From CAWAND01 sp963807065 (GTDB taxonomy: Bacteria > Chloroflexota > Anaerolineae > Anaerolineales > E44-bin32): a stretch of 64,000 nt of DNA. Shown here one piece after another: positions 15,649-23,252 of the stretch. Each line of letters begins with the position of its first letter. Position 1 is the first letter of the stretch. The notes beneath the pieces were generated by a model, which saw only the letters and a program-made list of their open reading frames with translations, made no database searches and had not been told where the DNA came from. Location: contig CAWDZQ010000002.1 of the NCBI GenBank assembly GCA_963807065.1, positions 1 to 64,000 of the forward strand, given 5' to 3'. The translations under genes and the position numbers were made by a program.

Positions 15649-15740
15649 GCAGATCCTCCAAAACAAGATGATGTTGCGAGGGTGTCTAGCATAGGATTCC
15701 TTGCCCGTGGAGGCTCGAAGCCACCGGCTTCGACGGCTCC

Positions 15741-15864
15741 GCCTAACGCCTCCGAGCTGATGGGCCGGGGCCAACCCCCGCCATGGCTCCAGACTGTCTC
15801 GAGCATACATCAACTCTGCCAAATTCGCCCCGCATCCCCGGTCCCATCCAGCGAGATGTTAGGC
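15741..15864 (-). repeat. attC of C8 (type B)
   Basis: 124 bp, consensus ends. Arms read CCTCCGAGCTGATGGGCC and GGTCCCATCCAGCG: the paired changes (GATCGG to GATGGG, CCGATC to CCCATC) keep the stem, which shows selection on the folded strand. Confidence 0.9.
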
Positions 15865-15870
15865 GGCGCT

Positions 15871-17085
15871 TCACTCGGAAGGCACCGACCAAAACTGGAT
15901 CGTACCGCCAGACGATCCAGTCACAAGCAGGTCTCCGCCCTGCGAGAATGCCAAACCCGGAACGGGATCGCCTCCCGAGATCTGCGTTTCCCTCAGTAGT
16001 TCGGAGGATTGAACATCCCAAATCTGAAGGTTTCCTGCTTGGTCTAGTGTGGCCAACAAGTCGCCGGATGGACTGAAAACGAGGGACATTATTGGACTCG
16101 ATGTGGTTGGGATGTCGGCCACATGGGACTGCTTCTTGAGGTCCCAGAGCTCTGTAGGGTACGCTGACCCCCCGAGACTCTGGCTCGCGACCGCGACAAC
16201 TGACCCTTTGGGTTGGAACGCAATGGGCCCAGCCCAACTTTCCAGGGAATTGGTGAACGTACCCAAAAGTGCCCCAGACTGAAGATCCCACACGAAAACG
16301 TGTCCGTATTTGTCCCCGACCGCGAGGTGCGTTCCAGATGTGTCTATGGCGACACCGGTTACTTGAGGACCGAACCCGGGTTTGAATGTCAGGCGGCTCT
16401 CACCCGTGTCCACGTCGTAAACAATCACCTCACCCTCATCGACCATTGCTCCAACAGCTAGCGTCTTTGCAGTGGGATCGAGGCCAAAGACTGCGACGGT
16501 CCAATCGCGGCCAACAAAACTATGGGGAGAGGCCGGATCGAAGGGTGCGTATACAGTAGCAGAGTTCGGGGATTCGACCTCGAGGAGACCAGATCCCTGG
16601 GATGAGAAGGCCAGTGTGGCATATTCGTTCAGGCTGGCTGTGGGACCAAGTTCAATTGGGGCGGCCAATCCGCCAAGGTCCGATACGACAAGGGCACCAT
16701 TGACTTCTGCGGCTACTAATTGTGCCGGCAGGTTGAAAGCATAGATTCTGCTGGCGGGTATAGATTTGCACCCGACGCTGGTCAATTCTTGCGCGTTCTG
16801 ACGTGTTATGAGCGGCCACTCCCGCGCAAGGAACCCGGCAGGGTCAGACACCTCAGTCTGGCAGGCGGGTGGAGACGTCGGTGGGATTGTGGACGTGGGC
16901 TCAGGTAGTGATGTTGAGGTTGAAGAGGGCTCAGCCGTGGGTAGCTGGGCTCTTTGAGGAGCTGGAGGGATCGGTGTGGCTACCGTCTCGGATATGGGAG
17001 GGGGGGTTAAGGAGCAGCTGCCCGCTAGGCCCCAGAGGATTGTGAGTGCGATGCATCCTGATCCAGATAGCGTAGTACTTTTCAC
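15871..17085 (-). CDS. C8 cassette: WD40-repeat lipoprotein
   Basis: 404 residues. The leader ends in LAGSC, a lipobox, followed by a Ser/Thr/Pro-rich linker to about residue 75. From about 130 on there are WD40-type blades: GHVFVWDLQSGALLGTF, SLVFSPSGDLLATLDQAG, LQIWDVQSSELL, LAFSQGGDLLVTGSSGG, IQFWSVPSE. It should be a surface-anchored propeller scaffold with an unknown partner. The start is GTG at 17085 with AAGGAGA 6 bases upstream. The stop lies 6 bases before the attC. Confidence 0.85.
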   Translation of the reverse strand: MKSTTLSGSGCIALTILWGLAGSCSLTPPPISETVATPIPPAPQRAQLPTAEPSSTSTSLPEPTSTIPPTSPPACQTEVSDPAGFLAREWPLITRQNAQELTSVGCKSIPASRIYAFNLPAQLVAAEVNGALVVSDLGGLAAPIELGPTASLNEYATLAFSSQGSGLLEVESPNSATVYAPFDPASPHSFVGRDWTVAVFGLDPTAKTLAVGAMVDEGEVIVYDVDTGESRLTFKPGFGPQVTGVAIDTSGTHLAVGDKYGHVFVWDLQSGALLGTFTNSLESWAGPIAFQPKGSVVAVASQSLGGSAYPTELWDLKKQSHVADIPTTSSPIMSLVFSPSGDLLATLDQAGNLQIWDVQSSELLRETQISGGDPVPGLAFSQGGDLLVTGSSGGTIQFWSVPSE

Positions 17086-17107
17086 ATTAAGTCTCCTTGT
17101 CAGCGCC

Positions 17108-17231
17108 GCCTAACGCCCTCGAGCTGATCGGCCGGGGTCACACACCGCCCTGCCCCCTAACCACCCTGAGCATACAACATTCACCCCAAACTCGCCCAGC
17201 ATCCCCGGTCCGATCCAGCGAGATGTTAGGG
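17108..17231 (-). repeat. attC of C7, variant core
   Basis: Left box GCCTAAC, right box GTTAGGG. The variant right box is exactly complementary to the CCCTAAC box at the other end of C7 (18138-18144). Confidence 0.92.
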
Positions 17232-17256
17232 GGCCAAACTTGCCCAATCAGGGGAG

Positions 17257-18081
17257 CTACGGTAGCGCATCAACACAATATCCGGCTTCCGAGTACTTGA
17301 GAGACTGAAAGAATGCCTGCACTGTGTAGCCAGCGACTTCTTCTGTTTGATGGATCTCCCCGCTCTTGACGCGGGATTCCAGAACATTGTCAAAGTACCG
17401 TAGGCCAGAGGACCAGCCAATGGGTCCCCTCTTGGGAATGAGACAGAACTTGGCGTTTGGCGCTGCTATGATCTGATATGTGGTGAATTCGGACATGATG
17501 TACAGGTCGGGGTAATACATTATGAGATCTTCACCACCGGCATATGCAAGTTGTGGCGCGCCGTATGCTTCTGCAAGATGGACCGGATCCAACTTGTGCC
17601 ATCTGGAAGCATCAGGGTCGACCTCAATTGAGACTATCTTCGGCCCGGACACATAGAACGTAGTCGCCTGCGAGTAATCGACAACCGGCTCCAAGGGAGG
17701 ATAGTAGAGGATATACCGGGAGAGGTCAGCCGCTGGGGGGAGCAGCGTAAACGGTCCATCTAGAATTGCGTCGTTGGGTAATCTAGCTACGAATTGCTGA
17801 AGAGTGTCCAACGTGTCGGTGCCTGGGGAGAAACCCCACCAGCAGGGAAAGTGGCAGCCCCCATTGTTGTCATATAGCATCTGGATCTCTGCCATCGGGT
17901 CGGAAAATGTCGCGAGAGCGGTGGGGCTCGGGGCGGACCTAGTCTCATGCGGTTGGGCTGTCGTCTCGAGTGTCGGTGACTTAGTTGGCGGCGAGGGCGG
18001 AATTGTAGACGGATATAAGGGGGTCTGAGGAAGCGAAGATACAGCTAGTCCGCATGCTGTTAGAACGCCGAACAGCACCAA
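17257..18081 (-). CDS. C7 cassette: lipoprotein of unknown function
   Basis: 274 residues. A hydrophobic leader ending in LTAC is followed by a Pro/Ser/Thr linker (to about residue 58) and a globular domain with CHFPCWWGFSPG, LLPPAADLSRYILYYPP and a final YCVDALP. The family is not recognised. The start is unclear: the open frame begins at a TTG, and a plausible ATG ATG pair 27-30 bases upstream is followed in frame by TGA at codon four. The natural start may have been lost by a nonsense change, or the base may be a sequencing error. Confidence 0.7.
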   Translation of the reverse strand: MVLFGVLTACGLAVSSLPQTPLYPSTIPPSPPTKSPTLETTAQPHETRSAPSPTALATFSDPMAEIQMLYDNNGGCHFPCWWGFSPGTDTLDTLQQFVARLPNDAILDGPFTLLPPAADLSRYILYYPPLEPVVDYSQATTFYVSGPKIVSIEVDPDASRWHKLDPVHLAEAYGAPQLAYAGGEDLIMYYPDLYIMSEFTTYQIIAAPNAKFCLIPKRGPIGWSSGLRYFDNVLESRVKSGEIHQTEEVAGYTVQAFFQSLKYSEAGYCVDALP

Positions 18082-18137
18082 ACTTAGGCCGACAGCCAGA
18101 TTCTGAGCGGCTCAATTCATCATCGATGTAATTGGCC

Positions 18138-18258
18138 CCCTAACGCCTGAGCTATGCGGCCCGGCACCGGACCCCTCATTGATTTTCGCCCCACCCTGGC
18201 TCCGAATCAACCCCAAACTTGCACCACACATCGGGTCCGCATCAGCGATATGTTAGAA
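18138..18258 (-). repeat. attC of C6 (type C)
   Basis: About 121 bp with ends CCCTAAC and GTTAGAA. Arms read GCCTGAGCTATGCGGCCCGG and GGGTCCGCATCAGCGATATG, a different family from the other sites. Nearly identical to the attC at 19445-19566. Confidence 0.88.
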
Positions 18259-18453
18259 GGCCGCAAGCCTGGGCTGCAGCGAGAGCCGCACCCAACTAGG
18301 CTCCCAAATTCGCCCCTTCTCTGGCCAACCATCGAACCCGTAGGTCCCCCCTTCCCGTCTTTCAACACCAAAAGGCCAATCTGAATTCAGCCAGGAGCCG
18401 GAGGACTCGCAAGACTTACCCTGTTCACTCTCTTGGCTGGCCAACCTTGAAAC

Positions 18454-18735
18454 TCAGGCACGCGGATCGCCACTGCGCGGGCCGGCATCGCTTCCACCCT
18501 TTGGGCCAGGCACAGCCCGCCTTCGACCTCCCTCGCCCCGAGCCAAACAGTGAATCTCCCCGCTATTTGTGAATTCTTTCACATGCGCCGGAAAAGGGTC
18601 ACCGTCACGGAGAAGACATTGGGCGCAGCAAGCCTGGGGGGCCAAAGCAACTCGACGCCTCTGGCGGACCTCCTGCTCTAGAGTAGAACCTTGGGCAGCA
18701 AATCGTGATCCCCCAGGCGACTCCGCCAGAGACAA
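18454..18735 (-). CDS. C6 cassette: small hypothetical protein, copy 1
   Basis: 93 codons from a TTG. The middle has CCAQCLLRDGDPFPAHVKEF and a later IHCLARGE, so three to four cysteines could bind metal, but no known family fits. The cassette is repeated at 19567-20062. The few differences between the two copies mostly change residues (S/L, H/Y, R/C), which argues against strong constraint on this frame. The coding call is therefore weak, and the conserved unit may be the DNA or another frame. Confidence 0.45.
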   Translation of the reverse strand: MSLAESPGGSRFAAQGSTLEQEVRQRRRVALAPQACCAQCLLRDGDPFPAHVKEFTNSGEIHCLARGEGGRRRAVPGPKGGSDAGPRSGDPRA

Positions 18736-18754
18736 AGCAAAGTTCTTCGCGGCC

Positions 18755-18879
18755 TTCTAACGCCTCCGAGCTGATGGGCCGGGGGCGATCAACGCCGCTT
18801 CTCCTGACCCACTCCGATCATACAACGCCTGCACCGAATTCGCCCCGCATCCCCGGTCCCATCGAGCGAGATGTTAGGC
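18755..18879 (-). repeat. attC of C5 (type B)
   Basis: About 125 bp, ends TTCTAAC and GTTAGGC. TTCTAAC is the complement of GTTAGAA at the far end of C6. Confidence 0.9.
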
Positions 18880-18889
18880 CGCAAGGGAA

Positions 18890-19429
18890 TCAAAGACTAA
18901 CCGGATCTGGTGCAGTCTTTGTCCCTTCAATGAAGCCGTATACAGCAATGTCGAAGGCCTCACGGGGATCGAGAACCTTCGAAGCCCGCTGAATGAGTAT
19001 TGCTGTCGCAGCTGCGGCAGCATATGCCGCACTCTGACCTGAGAGCCCATGCTGCTCAGCAATACTCAAGAAGTTGGGCTCGAGGCTTCTTTGCGTAGAC
19101 AGAAAATCCTGGTTGGGCCGAAGCTGTGATGGACTTTCATCGCCGTGGGTCTTCTCACCCGGGGATATCCCAAGCTGTGTCAGAATAGCTCCCATGATGC
19201 TCACAAGCACAGGGCCCTGTTCATTACCCTTGTCAGAAAAGACGGCTTGGCCAGGTTGAACATCGCCCAACGCAAATCCGAATGACCGGAAGAGGAACGT
19301 TCCAGCCATGCGCGCTGCCGCAGCAACTGCCGTTTCAGCGTGAACTCCAAGATCAGTCTTGATGCCATCAACAGTGGCATCTGCGAATTGGCTTGCAGCT
19401 TCAATTTGCGCCTTTGTCAGTGGGACCAC
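18890..19429 (-). CDS. C5 cassette: conserved hypothetical protein
   Basis: 179 residues. The start is GTG at 19429 with AAGGAGG 5 bases upstream. The sequence is soluble and helical: AQIEAASQFADATVDGIK, then AAAARMAGTFLFRSFGF, an FLSTQRSLEPNFLSIAEQHG motif, an alanine-rich helix (SAAYAAAAATAILIQ) and a final FDIAVYGFIEGTK. I do not recognise the family. No signal peptide is seen, so it is probably cytoplasmic. The cassette lies between the two copies of the C4/C6 cassette. Confidence 0.7.
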   Translation of the reverse strand: MVPLTKAQIEAASQFADATVDGIKTDLGVHAETAVAAAARMAGTFLFRSFGFALGDVQPGQAVFSDKGNEQGPVLVSIMGAILTQLGISPGEKTHGDESPSQLRPNQDFLSTQRSLEPNFLSIAEQHGLSGQSAAYAAAAATAILIQRASKVLDPREAFDIAVYGFIEGTKTAPDPVSL

Positions 19430-19444
19430 GACTGCCTCCTTGCG

Positions 19445-19566
19445 GCCTAACGCCTGAGCTATGCGGCCCGGCACCGGACCCCTCATTGATTTTCGCCCCA
19501 CCCTGGCTCCGAAATCAACCCCAAACTTGCACCACACATCGGGTCCGCATCAGCGATATGTTAGAA
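19445..19566 (-). repeat. attC of C4 (type C)
   Basis: About 122 bp, ends GCCTAAC and GTTAGAA; one base longer than the type C site at 18138-18258. Confidence 0.88.
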
Positions 19567-19761
19567 GGCCGCAAGCCTGGGCTGCAGCGAGAGCCGCACC
19601 CAACTAGGCTCCCAAATTCGCCCCTTCTCTGGCCAACCATCGAACCCGTAGGTCCCCCCTTCCCGTCTTTCAACACCAAAAGGCCAATCTGAATTCAGCC
19701 AGGAGCCGGAGGACTCGCAAGACTTACCCTGTTCACTCTCTTGGCTGGCCAACCTTGAAAC

Positions 19762-20043
19762 TCAGGCACACGGATCGCCACTCCGCGGGCCGGCATCGCT
19801 TCCACCCTTTGGGCCAGGCACAGCCCGCCTTCGACCTCCCTCGCCCCGAGCCAAACAGTAAATCTCCCCGCTATTTGTGAATTCTTTCACATGCGCCGGA
19901 AAAGGGTCACCGTCACGGAGAAGACATTGGGCGCAGCAAGCCTGGGGGGCCAAAGCAACTCGACGCCTCTGGCGGACCTCCTGCTCTAGAGTAGAACCTT
20001 GGGCAGCAAATCGTGATCCCCCAGGCAACTCCGCCAGAGACAA
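19762..20043 (-). CDS. C4 cassette: small hypothetical protein, copy 2
   Basis: Second copy of the 93-codon frame, again from a TTG, with about four base changes from the copy at 18454-18735. The whole unit, gene region plus type C attC, is duplicated. Same doubts about coding as for copy 1. Confidence 0.45.
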   Translation of the reverse strand: MSLAELPGGSRFAAQGSTLEQEVRQRRRVALAPQACCAQCLLRDGDPFPAHVKEFTNSGEIYCLARGEGGRRRAVPGPKGGSDAGPRSGDPCA

Positions 20044-20062
20044 AGCAAAGTTCTTCGCGGCC

Positions 20063-20186
20063 TTCTAACGCCCTCGAGCTGATCGGCCGGGGCCATTCAC
20101 CGCCCTGCCCCAGGCCCGTCCTGAGCATACAACAATCATGCCAAACTCGCCCAGCATCCCCGGTCCGATCCAGCGAGATGTTAGGC
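20063..20186 (-). repeat. attC of C3
   Basis: 124 bp, ends TTCTAAC and GTTAGGC. TTCTAAC matches the GTTAGAA box at the far end of C4, confirming that cassette's borders. Confidence 0.92.
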
Positions 20187-20209
20187 AGATTTTGCTCCTA
20201 TTCAGCCGC

Positions 20210-20830
20210 CTATGGCTGCTCTGGCACGAGCTCGGTTCGGGCCACAACGTAGCCGTCTTTCGCAGGGACGAACTGGACCGTTAGCTTAGCCGCCGCGGCG
20301 GGGTCCGGCGTATAGACTGATAGCAAGAATTCAACTGGTTTGCCGTTGATCACGGCTTGAGCGACTGAGAGATCTGGCGTTCGCCACGGACCTTCCCCGG
20401 ATTCAGAGTCCCCGGTTCCGATCCGTGGGCCTCCCCCACTTTCACTGATCTGTTTCCCGTTGACGGCGAGGATTGTGCTGCTGCCGTGCTCGATAGGCAG
20501 TCCCACGTATGTCCATTCGGTGCAAATCCCCAGGTAGCCAATCTCAGAGTAGTTGGCGCCGTCGATCAATTCATCAGATAGGGACGCATCACAGTATAGC
20601 CATAGGGCAACAACGAAGTCTCCAGACCTTATCGACCCACCTGCAAGCACAGGGCGAGCGCCGAAATCATTGTTGTCTTTTGGAATGAGTGGCGTCATCC
20701 ACGCCTGTTCACAAGCATCCTTCGACAGGACGATGTGAGGCTCAGGATTGGAGATCGGCGTCGCTCGTGTCGAGCACCCGGAGAGAATGACAAGAGACGC
20801 TAAGAGAAGAGCAACTCTCTTCTTGCGCAC
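20210..20830 (-). CDS. C3 cassette: lipoprotein of unknown function
   Basis: 206 residues. The signal MRKKRVALLLASLVILSGC is a clear lipoprotein leader with lipobox LSGC. The mature part has ICTEWTYVGLPIEHGSS and VNGKQISESGGG segments with no recognised family. It probably sits on the outer face of the membrane. The start is GTG at 20830 after GGAGGAGG. The stop is 24 bases before the core box. Confidence 0.8.
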   Translation of the reverse strand: MRKKRVALLLASLVILSGCSTRATPISNPEPHIVLSKDACEQAWMTPLIPKDNNDFGARPVLAGGSIRSGDFVVALWLYCDASLSDELIDGANYSEIGYLGICTEWTYVGLPIEHGSSTILAVNGKQISESGGGPRIGTGDSESGEGPWRTPDLSVAQAVINGKPVEFLLSVYTPDPAAAAKLTVQFVPAKDGYVVARTELVPEQP

Positions 20831-20864
20831 GGCCTCCTCCTGATTCTTTAGCGGGGCGAAATCT

Positions 20865-20988
20865 GCCTAACGCCCTCGAGCTGATCGGCCGGGGCCATAC
20901 TCCGCCCAGCCCCCGAGCCATCCTGAGCATACAGCAATCATGCCAAACTCGCCCAGCATCCCCGGTCCGATCCAGCGAGATGTTAGAC
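20865..20988 (-). repeat. attC of C2
   Basis: 124 bp, ends GCCTAAC and GTTAGAC. GTTAGAC is the exact complement of GTCTAAC at the other end of C2 (21504-21510). Confidence 0.93.
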
Positions 20989-21004
20989 GGCGTTGCTTCA
21001 TCTC

Positions 21005-21481
21005 CTATTCTCTACGTTCAAGTTCTTCGGGTGTCGGCCTCTGGAAGAACTCTATCCAAGGCTTCATGCTCTCTTCGGGAATGTGGAAGCTCTCCTGGGA
21101 GGGTTGCGAATTCCTGACCGCAAGCCGCCTCAACAGTTCATTTTCCGGCACATCAAGAAAATGCACTTCGCTGCTGGCTCCAAGTCGCTTGGCCCGAAGC
21201 CGATAATCCTCGCGCTCTTCTCGTGCCCAAAAGCCGAAATCAAGGATTACATTCGTTCCCAATTCCAGTGCCCTGCTTGCGATACTCCAAAGCATGGCCT
21301 CGATCAAAGAATGCCTGGCATTATGTTCCGGCTCTTCTGCATCTTGACCAAAAAGAGGGACGTGCCATTCATCGGTCGTCAAACGAAGTGCCGACCCCTC
21401 ATGTTCAATCTTCCGCGCAAGTGTTGTTTTTCCTGAACAAGGAAGTCCAACCATCAGATGAAGAGTTGCCACGCCTTCCAC
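21005..21481 (-). CDS. C2 cassette: AAA_33-type P-loop kinase-like protein
   Basis: 158 residues. The Walker A loop is MVGLPCSGKTTLARK (about 10-24). LRLTTDEWHV carries an acidic residue typical of zeta-toxin/chloramphenicol-phosphotransferase-like kinases, and NVILDFGFWAREERE is the Walker B region. Members phosphorylate small molecules such as nucleotides, sugars or antibiotics. The substrate cannot be told from the sequence. Such kinases are frequent single-gene cassettes and some give drug resistance. The start codon at 21481 lies 23 bases from the core box. Confidence 0.8.
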   Translation of the reverse strand: MEGVATLHLMVGLPCSGKTTLARKIEHEGSALRLTTDEWHVPLFGQDAEEPEHNARHSLIEAMLWSIASRALELGTNVILDFGFWAREEREDYRLRAKRLGASSEVHFLDVPENELLRRLAVRNSQPSQESFHIPEESMKPWIEFFQRPTPEELERRE

Positions 21482-21503
21482 TCCTAAAGATCGTCTGCAA
21501 GCC

Positions 21504-21627
21504 GTCTAACGCCCTCGAGCTGATCGGCCGGGGCCACGGACCCTCAAGCCTCGCAACCGATTCGAGCATACTACAATCACGCCAAACTCGCCCCGCATCC
21601 CCGGTCCGATCCAGCGAGATGTTAGCT
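21504..21627 (-). repeat. attC of C1
   Basis: 124 bp, ends GTCTAAC and GTTAGCT. GTTAGCT is the complement of AGCTAAC at 23045-23051, the attI-cassette junction. Confidence 0.93.
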
Positions 21628-21683
21628 GGCCTTCAGCCTCGTTGCCCTCCTCGGTTTACCCCTTATCGTGGGGGCGGGACAGC

Positions 21684-22983
21684 CTAGGGCTCAATTCGGT
21701 GCCACTCGAGAGGCATGAGGCTCCCTTTGAAGTGGAACATCTGCCCGGTGACACCAGTCAGGCCATCAATGACAGAGACCTGGCTAATCGGGGGGCGATT
21801 CTCAAAGGCCATTAACTGATTTGAAACCGGAGAAGACAGGAAGTAGGCATCGCTTCTCAAGCCTTCCCACGATACCTTGGTGACCAGTTTGTTCGCAACG
21901 AGATCGTAGATTAGATACTGCTCACCATGCCTGTCACCAACAAAAAGGAGTTTGTTATCACTGGATAGTCTGGATGCAAAAGTGTTGACACCCTGCGGCA
22001 TTACGATTACCTGGCTCCAAGTGTCGACTTGGCCGTTGTGAATTGCGCCCGTGGCAATCGCGCAATCGAACCCCGGAGGGCGTGGGGTAGATCGAACAGA
22101 GCAGAAGGTAAAGAACACTTGCCGAGCGTCCGATGTGACTGCAAACTGTGGTTCCAGCCTGCCAAGGGTTGGCCCGGCGAGAACGGGGTCTAGGCCCTGA
22201 ATGAACTGCTTCGTCGAGCCGTCGGGGAAGGCGGATTCCAGATGTCCGGAGGTATTGTCGTACTCAAGCCACCACTCTCCTGTGGGAGACACCAATTGGA
22301 CGTACCTCTTGTGAGCAGACTGCCTGGGCATCTCAAGGTACTGGTGGCTGGCAAGGTCAAGAGTACTAATCTCAAAGCCGGGATCGCCGCGCTCGAGGAT
22401 GACGGTTGTGTCTGTCAACCACCAAGCGTTGGATAAGCCCTGACCCTTGGGCAATCCTGGGAGTAATGTTAGGTGGCTGCCGAACGGGTCAGCGACATAC
22501 AAGTTGCCTAATCCGTCCGACAGCAACAATGACGAACCCGAAGGCGACCAGCCATATGCAGTCATCCCCTTGGGCACCGGTCGAGCTTCTCCAGTTGACG
22601 GATCAATCAACAGCTGACTGTGCCCATCGGAGTTTGAAAGCTCGGAAAGGACCAAGGTTTGAAGATGAATTGAGTTCAGGCGGAGGAGCAGTGGATTCGG
22701 ACGTAGCGGGAGAAGGAGAGGCGGACGCCCTCCCACCTGGGGTTGTGCTGGGAAACTTGGTTGAGGGGATGGTGTTCCTCTGTGGTGTGACGCTAGTGAA
22801 CCCGTTCCCTCCGTTCTCTATCGATGTTGCCCTGGCCGAGCGCGTGGGCGAGCATGACGAACTGCCTAGCGCAAGATTCAGAACAAGAATGAGCTTTGCT
22901 GCACGAGCTACCAGCCGGAAAGACCTTGCCACAATTGACAGGTCGTCCGTGCTTGGATTTGGTCGCCTCAAAGTAGGTGTCAA
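21684..22983 (-). CDS. C1 cassette: beta-propeller lipoprotein with a frameshift
   Basis: Two overlapping frames form one protein. The first (from 22983) has a hydrophobic stretch LILVLNLALGSSSC with a possible lipobox and a Ser/Thr/Pro linker ending near PPPELNSSS. The second (to 21684) continues as LQTLVLSELSNSDGHSQLLI and then propeller strands such as YGWSPSGSSLLLSDGLG, SPTGEWWLEYD and LSSDNKLLFVGDRHG. The frames differ by one base and the switch lies near 22660-22710. The full product would be about 430 residues, like the C16 and C8 lipoproteins. The lesion is either real or a sequencing error. Confidence 0.7.
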
Positions 22984-23078
22984 TCAGTCGCCCCTGGGAA
23001 ACTCATCGTAGGCAATCGACTTGGCTTCGCTCGGATGGAAGGCCAGCTAACATGTCCTTATCTTTGTCGCCCGCCTCT

Positions 23079-23100
23079 ATCCCCCTCGCGGGGGATTTTT
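23079..23100 (+). terminator. Terminator-like hairpin facing intI
   Basis: AT-CCCCC-TCGC-GGGGG-AT followed by five T on the plus strand, a classic intrinsic terminator. It would stop plus-strand transcription coming from the array before it reaches intI. Confidence 0.7.
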
Positions 23101-23209
23101 CCGGGAAGGCTTTCCTGATAGGCGCGGGACCGGTGGAAAAAGCGGCCCAATGGACCTATCATGTGAGTTTGGAGGGGGTATGCGGCAGAATGTCCCCCTA
23201 GCACCACCT

Positions 23210-23238
23210 ACCATACACGCGTTCCGCCGGCCAGACAA
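23210..23238 (-). promoter_or_regulatory. Candidate cassette promoter Pc
   Basis: On the minus strand TTGTCT (23238-23233) and TATGGT (23215-23210) are 17 bases apart and point into the array. The match to consensus is moderate. Confidence 0.35.
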
Positions 23239-23252
23239 GCAGGGGGTGACTC

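Larger units (their letters stand above)
23045..23252 (-). other. attI region with the C1 junction
   Basis: The minus strand reads G-TTAGCT at 23051-23045, the expected G^TT cleavage box where the first cassette joins attI. The attI side runs from 23051 to the intI start. It has no long inverted repeat like the attC sites, as is normal for attI. No gene fits in this stretch. Confidence 0.8.

Noticed and set aside
827..21627. Many frames starting with MLYAQDG... and containing PADQLEGVR-like peptides, as if one gene family were repeated
   Set aside because: These are translations of the attC sites running into the real cassette genes. True starts lie downstream, often with a ribosome binding site.
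827..21627. CRISPR array, because of regularly recurring similar sequence
   Set aside because: The repeats are about 124 bp, spaced by 0.45-1.5 kb with genes between, and have integron core boxes. No Cas genes are present.
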